From NCBI GenBank assembly GCA_045630265.1, contig JAZQSV010000002.1, forward strand, positions 1-41,039: DNA of 41,039 nucleotides, in the 5' to 3' direction. The stretch comes from UMGS1279 sp045630265. Its GTDB lineage: Bacteria > Bacillota > Clostridia > Oscillospirales > Acutalibacteraceae. Of this stretch, positions 7,525 through 17,097 are shown piece after piece; positions within the stretch are counted from its first letter, which is position 1; each line of letters starts with the position of its first letter. Below the pieces are notes generated by a model. That model worked only from the letters and a program-made list of their open reading frames with translations. It had not been told where the DNA came from and ran no database searches. The translations under genes were made by a program, and so were the position numbers.

Positions 7525-9330
7525 CTATTCATCTAGTGTAAGCACCGCCATAAATGCCTCCTGCGGAACCTCCACAGAGCCAAGCTGACGCATACGCTTT
7601 TTACCTTCTTTTTGCTTTTCAAGAAGCTTTTTCTTTCTTGTAATATCACCGCCGTAGCACTTAGCCAAAACGTCTTTTCTAAGGGCTTTAACGGTTTCCC
7701 TTGCAATAATTTTGCCACCTACCGCAACCTGAATGGGCACCTCAAAAAGTTGGCGGGGGATGAAGTCCTTTAGCTTTTCTGCTATTCGCCTTGCCCTTGC
7801 ATAGGCATTGTCAGAGTGAACAATAAAGGAAAGGGCATCCACAACGTCGCCTGCAAGCATAACGTCAAGTTTCACAAGCTTGGAAGGCTGGTAACCCTTC
7901 ATCTCATAGTCGTAGCTTGCATATCCTCGTGTGCGGGATTTAAGGGCATCAAAAAAATCGTACACTATCTCACCAATAGGCATAACGTAGTGTATGTCAA
8001 CCCTGTCGCCCATATACTGTGTATCACGGTACTCGCCCCTACGCTCCTGGCAAAGCCCCATAATCTCACCAATATATTCTCTTGGGGAGAAAATGTGCAC
8101 GTCGGCAATTGGCTCCATAGCCACCGAAATGGTTGCAGGATCGGGGTAGTTAGTGGGATTATCCACCTCAACAGTTTCACCGTTTGTAAGTTCAAACTTG
8201 TAAACAACGCTGGGCGCGGTGGTTACAAGGTCAAGGTTATATTCTCTCTCAAGGCGTTCCTGAATAATCTCCATATGGAGCAGACCTAAAAAGCCGCAAC
8301 GAAAACCAAAACCAAGGGCGGTTGAGGTTTCGGCTTCAAAAAGTAGGGAAGCATCGTTTAGCTGTAGCTTTTCAAGCGCCTCTCTTAAATCGTTATATTT
8401 TGCTCCGTCGGCGGGGTAGATACCACAAAAAACAACGGGATTAACCTTGCGGTAGCCCTCCAGTGGCTCGCTTGCAGGGTTTTCTACGGCGGTAATGGTA
8501 TCACCAACCCTTGCATCTCCAACTGTTTTAATGGAAGCGGCGAGATAACCAACCTCACCCGCTTTAAGTACCTCGCAGGGCAGCATGGTGGTGGCCATCT
8601 TTCTGCCAACCTCTACGGTTAGAAATTCTGCACCTGTTGCCATCATGCGAATTTGCTGTCCGGGTCTTATTTCACCCGAAACAACCCTGAAATATACAAT
8701 AACACCCTTATATGGGTCATAGTAAGAGTCAAAAATAAGGGCTTTAAGGGGTGCCGTATCATCACCCTTTGGAGCGGGGAATTCGGTTATAATTTTCTCT
8801 AAAATTTCTTCAATATTCGCACCCGTTTTGGCCGATACAAGAGGCGCCTCGTCGGCGGGAATGCCAATAACGTCCTCAATTTCATTCTTTACACGCTCGG
8901 GGTCGGCGCTTGGCAGGTCGATTTTGTTTATAACGGGTAAGAGCTCCAGGTTATGGTCAACTGCAAGGTAGGTGTTTGCTAAGGTCTGCGCCTCAATTCC
9001 CTGCGAAGCATCTACAACAAGTATTGCACCCTCACAAGCGGCAAGGGAGCGCGAAACTTCATAGTTAAAGTCCACATGTCCGGGAGTATCAATAAGGTTA
9101 TATTCATACTCTTCACCGTTTTTGGCGGTATAGTAAAGGGTAACGGCGTGGGCCTTAATTGTAATGCCGCGCTCACGCTCTAAATCCATACTGTCTAAAA
9201 GCTGGTCCTCCATTTGCCTTTCGGTAACCGATTTGGTAAGCTCCAAAAGTCGGTCGGCAAGGGTGGATTTGCCGTGATCTATATGTGCAATAATGCAAAA
9301 ATTCCTGATATGGTCCATTGGTATAGACAA
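7525..9330 (-). CDS. lepA: Elongation factor 4 (LepA), ribosomal back-translocase GTPase
   Basis: The roughly 601-aa protein has the EF4 order of domains. The G domain has AHIDHGKSTLADRL (P loop), DTPGHVDF and NKIDLP. EF-G-like domains II, III and V follow, and then the LepA-specific C-terminal domain ending GGDITRKKKLLEKQKEGKKRMRQLG. It acts on stalled ribosomes or initiation at the membrane or cytosol. I chose the TTG at 9330 (product start SIPMDHIRNFCIIAH). It sits 9 nt after AAGGAG, while a longer frame to 9387 would begin upstream of the predicted transcription start. An ATG at 9318 is the alternative. Confidence 0.95.
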   Translation of the reverse strand: MSIPMDHIRNFCIIAHIDHGKSTLADRLLELTKSVTERQMEDQLLDSMDLERERGITIKAHAVTLYYTAKNGEEYEYNLIDTPGHVDFNYEVSRSLAACEGAILVVDASQGIEAQTLANTYLAVDHNLELLPVINKIDLPSADPERVKNEIEDVIGIPADEAPLVSAKTGANIEEILEKIITEFPAPKGDDTAPLKALIFDSYYDPYKGVIVYFRVVSGEIRPGQQIRMMATGAEFLTVEVGRKMATTMLPCEVLKAGEVGYLAASIKTVGDARVGDTITAVENPASEPLEGYRKVNPVVFCGIYPADGAKYNDLREALEKLQLNDASLLFEAETSTALGFGFRCGFLGLLHMEIIQERLEREYNLDLVTTAPSVVYKFELTNGETVEVDNPTNYPDPATISVAMEPIADVHIFSPREYIGEIMGLCQERRGEYRDTQYMGDRVDIHYVMPIGEIVYDFFDALKSRTRGYASYDYEMKGYQPSKLVKLDVMLAGDVVDALSFIVHSDNAYARARRIAEKLKDFIPRQLFEVPIQVAVGGKIIARETVKALRKDVLAKCYGGDITRKKKLLEKQKEGKKRMRQLGSVEVPQEAFMAVLTLDE

Positions 9331-9378
9331 AACTGCATTCTCCTTAAATCGTCCCCTAAAGGGGGAATTTACACATAC

Positions 9379-9407
9379 ATTATACAATATTTTTTCCGCT
9401 TTTTCTA
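9379..9407 (-). promoter_or_regulatory. Probable promoter of lepA
   Basis: On the minus strand, TATAAT (9379-9384) is preceded 17 bp upstream by a weak TAGAAA. The leader contains a tiny hairpin CCCC/GGGG before the ribosome site. Confidence 0.55.
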
Positions 9408-9479
9408 CATAAACTTTTAGTTTTATTATATTATTTTAAATTTAGTTAATTTATTTACAAAAAAGTCATATTAAAACCG

Positions 9480-9508
9480 TTGACAGAGGAGCTTGGCAGT
9501 GATAAAAT
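9480..9508 (+). promoter_or_regulatory. Promoter of the MarR-ABC exporter operon
   Basis: TTGACA (9480-9485) and TAAAAT (9503-9508) with a 17-bp spacer. The -10 end overlaps the palindromic operator. Confidence 0.8.
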
Positions 9509-9525
9509 GTTAGGGTACTAACATT
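9506..9525 (+). promoter_or_regulatory. Palindromic operator, probable MarR binding site
   Basis: A perfect 8-bp inverted repeat, AATGTTAG-GGTA-CTAACATT, spans the -10 end and transcription start. The position fits autorepression by the MarR protein encoded 18 bp downstream. Confidence 0.75.
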
Positions 9526-9543
9526 TATTTTAAGAGGTGTTAT

Positions 9544-9987
9544 ATGCAAAAGGAAGAAAGGCTTGGCTTTGCAATAAGCGGTGCTTCCCACCTTTTTAAG
9601 CGTGCTATTGATAATGCGCTTAGTTCAAGGGGCGAGGAAAAGCTTACCGGTGTTCAAGGCTTTATAATCGGCTTTCTCTCAAGGAATGAGGGGAAAGACA
9701 TTTTCCAAAAAGATATTGAGGAAAAGCTAACCATTCGCCGTTCCACCGCGACTGCAATTTTACAGCTTATGGAGAAAAACGGGTATATTAAAAGGGTGCC
9801 CTATGAAAATGACGGTCGCAGAAAGAGAATTTTGCTTACTGAAAAATCTAAGAAAAGGCACATTGTTTTCAGTGAGGAAATTGACCGACTTGAAGAAAAG
9901 CTAAATAAAGGGCTTACAAGTAAAGAAATTTCTGAATTTCTTAAAACAATAGAAAAAATTAAAGAGAATATAGGGGATGAATTTTAG
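9544..9987 (+). CDS. MarR family transcriptional regulator
   Basis: The 147-aa protein has a central winged helix. The recognition segment IEEKLTIRRSTATAILQLMEKNGYI lies at about residues 58-83, with the wing VPYENDGRRKRILLTEKS after it. Amphipathic helices at both ends form the dimer interface. It probably represses its own operon through the palindrome at 9506-9525 and responds to small lipophilic or drug-like ligands. Its TAG stop is immediately followed by the GTG start of the first ABC exporter gene, so they form one operon. Confidence 0.92.
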   Translation: MQKEERLGFAISGASHLFKRAIDNALSSRGEEKLTGVQGFIIGFLSRNEGKDIFQKDIEEKLTIRRSTATAILQLMEKNGYIKRVPYENDGRRKRILLTEKSKKRHIVFSEEIDRLEEKLNKGLTSKEISEFLKTIEKIKENIGDEF

Positions 9988-11736
9988 GTGATTAAAAAAC
10001 TGGCAAAAAGCATAAGGGAGTATAAGCTCCCTTCTATTTTAACCCTTATTTTTATAATGGGTGAGGTAATAATCGAGGTTTTTATTCCTTTTATTACTGC
10101 AAATTTAGTTAATAACATAAAGGCTTCGGCGCCTATAGGCGAGGTTATTAAAACAGGTGTTTCGCTTGTTTTACTAGCCCTTTTGTCACTTTGTTGCGGC
10201 GGTATTGCGGCCTTTTCTTGCGCCAAGGCATCTACCGGATTTGCTAAGAATCTAAGAAGCGATATGTTTGCTAAAATTCAAAGTTATTCCTTTGCTAATA
10301 TTGATAAATTCTCGTCTACATCCTTGGTTACACGTCTTACGACCGACGTTACTAACGTTCAGATGTCCTATATGATGATTATAAGAACGGCCATTAGAAG
10401 CCCTATGCTCTTTATATTTTCCATTATAATGGCATACGTTATGGGTGGTGCCTTGGCTACAACTTTTGTTGTAGTAGTTCCTATACTCATCTTTGGACTT
10501 CTTATGATAGCCCGAAAAGCAATGCCGGCATTTCGCAGGGTTTTCAAAAAGTATGATACACTTAACGAATCTATTGAAGAAAACGTCAGGGCAATGAGGG
10601 TTGTTAAGGGCTTCTCGCGTGAGGAGTTTGAACGGGGAAAATTTTCCAAGGCGGCCGACGATATTACAAACGATTTTACAAAGGCTGAAAGAATAGTTGC
10701 ACTTAACTCTCCCATTATGCAGTTTTGTTTGTATTTTAATATGGTATTTATCCTTTTTGTGGGTGCTTATCTTGTAATTTCAAGCGGTGCCACCACCATT
10801 GACGTAGGACAAATTTCGGCAATGCTTACCTACGGTATGCAGATTCTTATGTCCCTTATGATGCTCTCTATGATATACGTTATGATTACAATGTCGCACG
10901 AATCGGCAAAGCGTATTTGCGAGGTGCTAGAGGAGGAGTCCACCCTTAAAAATCCCGAAAACCCCGTAACAGAGGTTTTAGACGGTAGCATTTTATTTAA
11001 GGATGTTAATTTCAAATACTCCGAAAAGGCAAAGAAGTTTGCCCTTAGGGATATAAATTTAGAAATTAAATCTGGTATGACAGTCGGAATTATCGGCGGT
11101 ACGGGTTCTAGTAAATCCTCACTCGTACAGCTTATTCCCCGACTTTACGACGTTACAAGCGGTAGCGTCATGGTAGGCGGAAGGGATGTAAGGGAGTACG
11201 ATACACGTATCCTTCGCGACAACGTTGCTATGGTACTGCAAAAGAATCAGCTTTTCTCAGGAACTATAAAGGATAATCTTCGTTGGGGAAATGAGGATGC
11301 CACCGATGAGGAGATTAAAAGGGTTTGCCATTTGGCACAGGCTGATGAATTTATTGAGAAATTTCCCAACGGCTACGATACCTATATAGAGCAGGGTGGA
11401 AGTAACGTTTCGGGTGGGCAAAAGCAGCGCCTTTGTATTGCAAGAGCGCTTCTTAAGAGCCCTAAAATACTAATTCTGGATGACTCTACAAGTGCGGTTG
11501 ATACAAGGACAGATGCTTTCATAAGAAAGGGTTTTTCGGAGTATATTCCCGAAACCACAAAAATTATTATTGCTCAGCGTATTGCCTCGGTTATGGAGGC
11601 TGATATGATAATAGTGCTTGACGACGGTAAGATAGAAAACATCGGTACACACAGTGAGCTTATGGAAAAAAGCGAAATTTACAAAGAGGTATATGAACAG
11701 CAGACAAACGGGGGTGATGAAAGTGAAGGGAACTAA
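9988..11736 (+). CDS. ABC exporter half-transporter, degenerate-site subunit
   Basis: The 582-aa protein has six membrane helices (about residues 15-300) and a C-terminal ATPase. The nucleotide-binding motifs are GGTGSSKSS (Walker A, with Ser for the usual Gly), VSGGQKQR (signature) and ILILDDSTSAVD (Walker B). The catalytic Glu after Walker B is Asp, the mark of the degenerate ATP site in heterodimeric exporters such as BmrC or TM287. The neighbouring second subunit has the intact Glu. The substrate is probably a drug or lipid-like compound, inferred from MarR control. The GTG start directly abuts the regulator's stop. Confidence 0.93.
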   Translation: MIKKLAKSIREYKLPSILTLIFIMGEVIIEVFIPFITANLVNNIKASAPIGEVIKTGVSLVLLALLSLCCGGIAAFSCAKASTGFAKNLRSDMFAKIQSYSFANIDKFSSTSLVTRLTTDVTNVQMSYMMIIRTAIRSPMLFIFSIIMAYVMGGALATTFVVVVPILIFGLLMIARKAMPAFRRVFKKYDTLNESIEENVRAMRVVKGFSREEFERGKFSKAADDITNDFTKAERIVALNSPIMQFCLYFNMVFILFVGAYLVISSGATTIDVGQISAMLTYGMQILMSLMMLSMIYVMITMSHESAKRICEVLEEESTLKNPENPVTEVLDGSILFKDVNFKYSEKAKKFALRDINLEIKSGMTVGIIGGTGSSKSSLVQLIPRLYDVTSGSVMVGGRDVREYDTRILRDNVAMVLQKNQLFSGTIKDNLRWGNEDATDEEIKRVCHLAQADEFIEKFPNGYDTYIEQGGSNVSGGQKQRLCIARALLKSPKILILDDSTSAVDTRTDAFIRKGFSEYIPETTKIIIAQRIASVMEADMIIVLDDGKIENIGTHSELMEKSEIYKEVYEQQTNGGDESEGN

Positions 11737-13666
11737 TACTGCTCCAAATCAAAAGCTCCCAAGGGGAGTCCCCATGGCGGGGAGAAAGATGAACTTTTCA
11801 TCTCTTAAAAGGGTATTAAAGTTACTTTTTAGTTATTATCCTGTGCTATTGCCCCTAACCCTTGCTTGTATTGTTTTTTCGGCTATAGTTTCTTCTATTC
11901 CCGCTATATTTAACCAACGTATTATGGCAATTATTGAGGAATGGTTCAGAACTAAAAACTGGGCGGCCGCAAGGGTAGAGGTTATACCGAATATAATTGT
12001 TTTGGCCTCTCTCTATTTACTATCCCTCGCTTCATTCTTTACCCACACACAGCTAATGGCGGTTATTACACAGGGCTTTTTGGGAAAACTCAGAAAAACG
12101 CTTTTTAGCAAGATGCAAACCTTACCCATAAGGTATTTTGATACCCATAAGCATGGCGATATTATGAGCCATTATACCAATGATATAGATACCCTGCGTC
12201 AGCTTGTATCCCAGTCCATACCCGCGCTCCTTCAAGCCGGCATTATTGCAACGTCGGTATTTTTCATTATGCTTTGGTATAGCGTGTGGATGACAATTAT
12301 TGTTGTCCTTGGTGTTTTCTGTATTGTTCTTGTTTCAAAAAAGTTTGGTGGCGGCAGTGCAAAATACTTTATGCGTCAGCAAAAGTCTATTGGTAAGGCC
12401 GAGGGCTTTATTCAAGAGATGATGACGGGGCAAAAGGTTGTAAAGGTGTTCTGCCACGAGGACAAAAGCAGAGCGGAGTTTGAAAAAATCAACGAAGAGC
12501 TTTGTAATGATAGTCGAAAGGCCCACTCCTACGCAAACTGCTTGGGACCTATAAATATGAATATAGGTAACATTTTGTACGTTGTTGTGGCGACACTTGG
12601 TGGTCTATTTTTGCTGACAGGAGTTAAGAACGTAAGCATTAGCGGAATTGCCTTTAGCATTAGTATTGTAATACCCTTCCTTAATATGACAAGGCAGTTT
12701 ACGGGCAACGTAAACCAGGTTTCTCAGCAAATCAACTCGGTTGTTATGGGCCTTGCGGGTGCTGAAAGAATTTTTGAGCTTATGGATGAGTTGCCCGAAG
12801 AGGACGACGGTTACGTAACCCTTGTTAATGCCGAAATTGATGAAGATGGCAATATAACCGAAACCACTAAGCATACCGGCAAATGGGCTTGGAAACATCC
12901 CCATGGCGACGGAACCACTACCTATACAAAGCTTATGGGCGACGTTCGTTTTAGTGATGTAGACTTTGGATATACTGAAGAAAAAACAGTTCTTCATAAT
13001 ATTAGTCTTTATGCCGAGCCGGGACAAAAGGTTGCTTTTGTTGGTGCTACGGGCGCAGGCAAAACAACAATCACAAACCTTATAAACCGTTTTTACGATA
13101 TTAAAAATGGTAAAATCCACTATGACGGCATAAATATCAATAAAATTAAAAAGGAGGATTTAAGGCGCTCTCTAGGCATTGTTTTGCAGGATGTTAATTT
13201 GTTTACGGGAACGGTAATGGAGAATATCCGTTACGGTAATTTAGAGGCAACTGATGAGGAATGTATAAATGCGGCAAAGCTTGCGGGCGCAGATGGATTT
13301 ATTACAATGCTCCCCGATGGCTATAATACAGTGCTTAGCGGTGATGGCTCGGGACTTTCCCAAGGTCAGCGTCAACTTATCTCCATTGCAAGAGCGGCGG
13401 TGGCCGACCCACCGGTTATGATACTAGATGAGGCAACCTCAAGCATAGATACCCGTACCGAAGCCATTGTTCAACGGGGTATGGATAAGTTAATGGAGGG
13501 AAGAACGGTTTTTGTTATTGCGCACAGACTCTCCACCGTTAAAAATTCCGATGTAATTATGGTGCTTGAAAACGGCAAAATAATTGAAAGAGGAAACCAT
13601 GAAAAGCTAATTGAGGAAAAGGGCAAATACTACAGTTTATATACAGGTGCCTTTGAGCTTGAATAG
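11717..13666 (+). CDS. ABC exporter half-transporter, catalytic-site subunit
   Basis: The 649-aa protein has an N-terminal six-helix membrane domain and a C-terminal ATPase. Its motifs are GATGAGKTT (Walker A), GLSQGQRQ (signature) and VMILDEATSSID (Walker B followed by the catalytic Glu). The H-loop histidine is in VIAHRLSTV. An extra loop of about 40 residues before the ATPase (VTLVNAEIDEDGNITETTKHTG) is typical of the second subunit of these clostridial pairs. It overlaps the first subunit gene by 20 bp. I chose ATG 11717 (MKVKGTNTAP), just after a GGGGGTG site; an upstream extension inside the previous gene is unlikely. The two subunits should form one heterodimeric exporter. Confidence 0.93.
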   Translation: MKVKGTNTAPNQKLPRGVPMAGRKMNFSSLKRVLKLLFSYYPVLLPLTLACIVFSAIVSSIPAIFNQRIMAIIEEWFRTKNWAAARVEVIPNIIVLASLYLLSLASFFTHTQLMAVITQGFLGKLRKTLFSKMQTLPIRYFDTHKHGDIMSHYTNDIDTLRQLVSQSIPALLQAGIIATSVFFIMLWYSVWMTIIVVLGVFCIVLVSKKFGGGSAKYFMRQQKSIGKAEGFIQEMMTGQKVVKVFCHEDKSRAEFEKINEELCNDSRKAHSYANCLGPINMNIGNILYVVVATLGGLFLLTGVKNVSISGIAFSISIVIPFLNMTRQFTGNVNQVSQQINSVVMGLAGAERIFELMDELPEEDDGYVTLVNAEIDEDGNITETTKHTGKWAWKHPHGDGTTTYTKLMGDVRFSDVDFGYTEEKTVLHNISLYAEPGQKVAFVGATGAGKTTITNLINRFYDIKNGKIHYDGININKIKKEDLRRSLGIVLQDVNLFTGTVMENIRYGNLEATDEECINAAKLAGADGFITMLPDGYNTVLSGDGSGLSQGQRQLISIARAAVADPPVMILDEATSSIDTRTEAIVQRGMDKLMEGRTVFVIAHRLSTVKNSDVIMVLENGKIIERGNHEKLIEEKGKYYSLYTGAFELE

Positions 13667-13700
13667 TAGGGTGTAAAAATTTAAAAAATGTTATAAAATT

Positions 13701-13737
13701 TCGTTGTGAAGTTCGGCGGCTTCACAACGATTTTTTT
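13701..13737 (+). terminator. Terminator after the ABC exporter operon
   Basis: The 11-bp stem TCGTTGTGAAG/CTTCACAACGA is followed by T7. The next gene starts 19 bp later without an obvious promoter of its own, so it may rely on readthrough. Confidence 0.9.
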
Positions 13738-13755
13738 ATGGGGATGTGATAATTT

Positions 13756-14058
13756 ATGCCAAAACTTCAGAAATCGGCGGGGGAAATTTTTTCAGAAAAT
13801 CCGATTTCTAAAAAAGCGGCTTCACGAAAAATGTCGGCAACCAAGCGCTCAAGGAATCTGCTTTTTGCGGCGGATAGTGCAATAGACAGACTTAAAAACC
13901 TTTCTGAGCCGGGTGGTGAAATAGAAAATATGGATATAAAGGATTTAAAAAATCTTATTTCCTCTATAAGGGAGCTGTCCGTTATTTCGGCCGAGCTTTC
14001 GGGTGAGGAAAATAGTGGCGGTGTTGTTGTTTTGCCCGAGGTGAAAATGGATGAATAA
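13756..14058 (+). CDS. Hypothetical protein in the small-terminase position
   Basis: This 100-aa protein is not recognised by sequence. It is basic and Ser/Lys/Arg-rich in its first 40 residues (KKAASRKMSATKRSR), then helical and acidic. Its position directly before a terminase large subunit, with the genes overlapping by 8 bp (ATGAATAA), is where phages encode the small terminase subunit. No helix-turn-helix is obvious, so that role is only a guess from context. A GGGGATG site precedes the ATG at somewhat long spacing. Confidence 0.7.
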   Translation: MPKLQKSAGEIFSENPISKKAASRKMSATKRSRNLLFAADSAIDRLKNLSEPGGEIENMDIKDLKNLISSIRELSVISAELSGEENSGGVVVLPEVKMDE

Positions 14059-15472
14059 GATATGGACACCCCAAGCAAAACAGCGCCTTTTTATGGAGCG
14101 GCCAGAATATGAATGCCTTTATGGCGGTGCGGCAGGCGGCGGTAAGAGTGATGCCCTTTTAGCAGAAGCGCTAAGGCAGGTACATATACCGCACTATACT
14201 GCAATTATATTTCGTAAAACTGTACCTCAGCTTAGTGAGCTTATTGATCGTAGCCGCACAATATATAAGGCTGCTTTTCCAAAAGCTACATATAATTCAG
14301 CGGAGCATTTTTGGAGATTTCCGAGCGGCGCAAAAATATATTTCGGCAGTATGCAGCACTCAAAGGACAGATTTAATTACCAAGGTAGAAGATACGATTT
14401 TATTGCTTTTGATGAGTTAACCCATTTTACCTTTGAAGAGTATAGCTACCTATTTTCCCGAAACCGACCTTCGGGCGCGGGGACAAGGGTCTATCTTAGG
14501 GCAACCGCAAACCCCGGCGGCATTGGTCATGCATGGGTAAAGGAACGGTTTATTACTGCTGCACCACCCATGACACCAATTAAGGAAGACTACCAAATTT
14601 CCTCCCCCGAGGGCAAACTGCTTACCCTTAGCAGGAAGCGAATTTTCGTTCCCGCAAGTGTTTTCGACAACCGCATTTTACTAAAAAACGACCCCGACTA
14701 TCTTGCAAATCTTGCAATGTTGCCCGAGGCCGAGAAAAACGCGCTTTTATACGGAAGTTGGGATAGCTTTGACGGACAGGTATTTACCGAATGGAGAAAC
14801 AACCCCGAACATTATGACGATATGCGCTTTAGCCACGTTATAGAGCCATTTAAAATACCAAAAACTTGGCCAATTTACAGAGGCTTTGACTTTGGTTATA
14901 CAAGGCCCTTTAGCGTTGGCTGGTATGCAAGGGATAACGACGGTAGGCTGTATCGCATAAGGGAGTTTTACGGCTCTGACGGGGTGCCTAATAGCGGACT
15001 ACGGCTAGAGCCCGCACAAATTGCCGAAAGGATCCGAGAGATAGAGGAGGATGACCCCAATTTAAGGGGACGAACCATTATAGGGGTTGCCGACCCATCT
15101 ATCTTTGACGGCTCAAGAGGGCGCTCTGTTTCAGAGGTTATGGAGAAAAATGGAATATACTTTAGGCCGGGCGATAATGCAAGAATATCGGGCAAAATGC
15201 AGTTTCATTACCGCTTTGCCTTTGATAGCACGGGAGTGCCTATGTTTTACGTATTTAAAACCTGCAAGCATTTTATTCGCACCATTCCGGCACTTAATTA
15301 TTCGGCCTCTAACGTTGAGGATATTGATACCACTGCAGAGGACCATATTTACGATGAATGTAGGTACGTTTTTATGCACATTCCAATAAAGGCGCGTAAA
15401 AATTATGCGAAAACGGGTGAGCAGTTTTCTCCGCTTTCAACCAATAAAAAGGTTGAATTTTTAAAAATTTAA
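14051..15472 (+). CDS. Phage terminase large subunit
   Basis: The 473-aa packaging motor shows the full ATPase and nuclease set. Walker A is YGGAAGGGKSDALL near residue 24, Walker B is DFIAFDEL near 117, and the coupling motif is ATANPGGIGHAWVKERF near 155. A C-terminal RuvC-like nuclease follows, with acidic residues in GFDFGYTRP, VADPSIFD and AEDHIYDECRY. Terminases cut concatemeric phage DNA and pump it into proheads through the portal. Here the portal gene follows 20 bp later, but no capsid, scaffold, tail, lysis or integrase genes are nearby. All motifs look intact, so the gene is not obviously decaying. Confidence 0.93.
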   Translation: MNKIWTPQAKQRLFMERPEYECLYGGAAGGGKSDALLAEALRQVHIPHYTAIIFRKTVPQLSELIDRSRTIYKAAFPKATYNSAEHFWRFPSGAKIYFGSMQHSKDRFNYQGRRYDFIAFDELTHFTFEEYSYLFSRNRPSGAGTRVYLRATANPGGIGHAWVKERFITAAPPMTPIKEDYQISSPEGKLLTLSRKRIFVPASVFDNRILLKNDPDYLANLAMLPEAEKNALLYGSWDSFDGQVFTEWRNNPEHYDDMRFSHVIEPFKIPKTWPIYRGFDFGYTRPFSVGWYARDNDGRLYRIREFYGSDGVPNSGLRLEPAQIAERIREIEEDDPNLRGRTIIGVADPSIFDGSRGRSVSEVMEKNGIYFRPGDNARISGKMQFHYRFAFDSTGVPMFYVFKTCKHFIRTIPALNYSASNVEDIDTTAEDHIYDECRYVFMHIPIKARKNYAKTGEQFSPLSTNKKVEFLKI

Positions 15473-15492
15473 ATAAAAATGAAGGTGAAATA

Positions 15493-17088
15493 ATGAAAAA
15501 AAGTAAATCTAAACACATAATCGGACAAAAACAAATTGATAATGCCTATAAAATTTTGGCAAAATATAGGGAGGGTAAGCGTTCTTTAGAACAACGCATT
15601 GTGGAAAATGAAGAGTGGTTTAAAATGCGTTGCTGCGGCCACAAAAATTCCGAGCAGGAATTAAAGCAAAGCTCGGCCTGGCTTTTCAACTCTATTGTGA
15701 ATAAACACGCCGATGCTATGGATAATTACCCCGAACCAAACGTATTTCCAAGGGAGGAAAATGATAAAGCAGAAGCTGAAAGACTTTCAAAAGTACTGCC
15801 GGCCATTTTAGAACAAAGGAATTTTGAACAGATATATTCTGACGTTTGGTGGTACAAGCTTAAAACCGGTACCGGTGTATATGGTGTCTTTTGGAATAGT
15901 GAGTTGGAGGGTGGACTTGGCGACATTGATATTAAACAGCTTGATATTTTAAATCTTTTTTGGGAGCCGGGTATTAAGCATATTGAGGATTCCGAAAATC
16001 TATTCTATGCTCAGGCAGTTGAAAAATCAAAGCTTTTAAGGGATTATCCTTTTGCCACTGGTGGTCTTAAGGATGCAGGTTCGGTGCTTGAGGCATACCG
16101 CCTTGACGACGGCAGCGTTGATGAAAGCAAGGTGCTTGTAGTTGACTGGTACTACAAAAAGAAGGTGGATGGCCGTGTAGTATTGCATTATTGCAAATTC
16201 GCGGGAAAATCTGTGCTTTTTGCTTCGGAAAATGAGGAGCAGTATAAACTACGCGGCTTCTACGACCATGGGAAATACCCCGTTATTTTTGACACAATGT
16301 TTGTAACCGAGGGCTCGCCGGCGGGCTTTGGCTACATCGACGTTATGAAGGGTTGCCAAAGAAGCATTGATAGACTTGACTCTGCTATTATGCGAAATAC
16401 GCTCATGGCTGAAAATCCAAGATGGTTTATAAGCGATGCGGCAGGAATAAACGAAGAAGAGTATGCCGATTGGGATAATCCCTTTATACATACAACCGGT
16501 CGAATCGACGACCAAACCTTAAAGCAGGTTGAGGTTGATGGGATAAATAATATTGCCCTTAATCTTTTGGAGTACAAGGTGGCAGAGCTTAAAGAAACAT
16601 CGGGCAACCGAGACTTTTCTCAGGGTAGCACAAATTTTGGCGTTACCGCAGCATCGGCCATTTTGGCGCTTCAGGAGGCGGGCAGCAAGCTAACTCGTGA
16701 TATGGTTAAGGCCTCGTTTAGAGCGTATAGTGAAATTTGCTATATTATGATAGAGCTTATGCGACAGTTCTACACAGAGCCCAGAAGCTTTAGAATTGTC
16801 GGCAAAACGGGCGGCACTGAGTTTATAAATTATAACAATAGCAAAATGGCGCCGCAAGAGGGAATAAATCTTTTAGGTGAAGAAGTTGCTCTTAGAAAGC
16901 CGATATTTGATATAAGGATTGTTCCTCAAAAGCAAAGTCCCTACCAAAAGGCCCGTCAAAATGAGCTTGCTAAGGAATTTTTCACTCTTGGTATGCTTTC
17001 AAAAGACAGAAGAGAAGAAGCTCTTGTGGCTATTAAGATGATGGATTTTGAGGGCAAGGAAGAACTGCTTTTGAAACTTTCAAACTAA
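15493..17088 (+). CDS. Phage portal protein
   Basis: The 531-aa protein resembles P22/SPP1-type portal subunits. It has an N-terminal helical region, a central segment typical of portals (KTGTGVYGVFWNSELEGGLGDIDIKQLDILNLFWEPGI near residue 125), a stem-like helix with SIDRLDSAIM, and a C-terminal region with EAGSKLTRDM. Portals form a dodecameric ring at the prohead vertex through which terminase threads DNA. It lies 20 bp after the terminase and starts at ATG after GAAGGTGA. In a phage a capsid maturation protease or scaffold would follow; here a membrane-anchored peptidase-like gene and then dnaJ follow. Confidence 0.9.
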   Translation: MKKSKSKHIIGQKQIDNAYKILAKYREGKRSLEQRIVENEEWFKMRCCGHKNSEQELKQSSAWLFNSIVNKHADAMDNYPEPNVFPREENDKAEAERLSKVLPAILEQRNFEQIYSDVWWYKLKTGTGVYGVFWNSELEGGLGDIDIKQLDILNLFWEPGIKHIEDSENLFYAQAVEKSKLLRDYPFATGGLKDAGSVLEAYRLDDGSVDESKVLVVDWYYKKKVDGRVVLHYCKFAGKSVLFASENEEQYKLRGFYDHGKYPVIFDTMFVTEGSPAGFGYIDVMKGCQRSIDRLDSAIMRNTLMAENPRWFISDAAGINEEEYADWDNPFIHTTGRIDDQTLKQVEVDGINNIALNLLEYKVAELKETSGNRDFSQGSTNFGVTAASAILALQEAGSKLTRDMVKASFRAYSEICYIMIELMRQFYTEPRSFRIVGKTGGTEFINYNNSKMAPQEGINLLGEEVALRKPIFDIRIVPQKQSPYQKARQNELAKEFFTLGMLSKDRREEALVAIKMMDFEGKEELLLKLSN

Positions 17089-17097
17089 CACTTTTAC

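Noticed and set aside
9331..9387. Longer lepA start at 9387
   Set aside because: It would lie upstream of the predicted transcription start; the family N-terminus and a good ribosome site support the TTG at 9330 or ATG at 9318.
13756..17088. Complete prophage
   Set aside because: Only terminase and portal genes (plus one unknown) are present; no capsid, tail, lysis, replication or integrase genes and no attachment repeats were seen.
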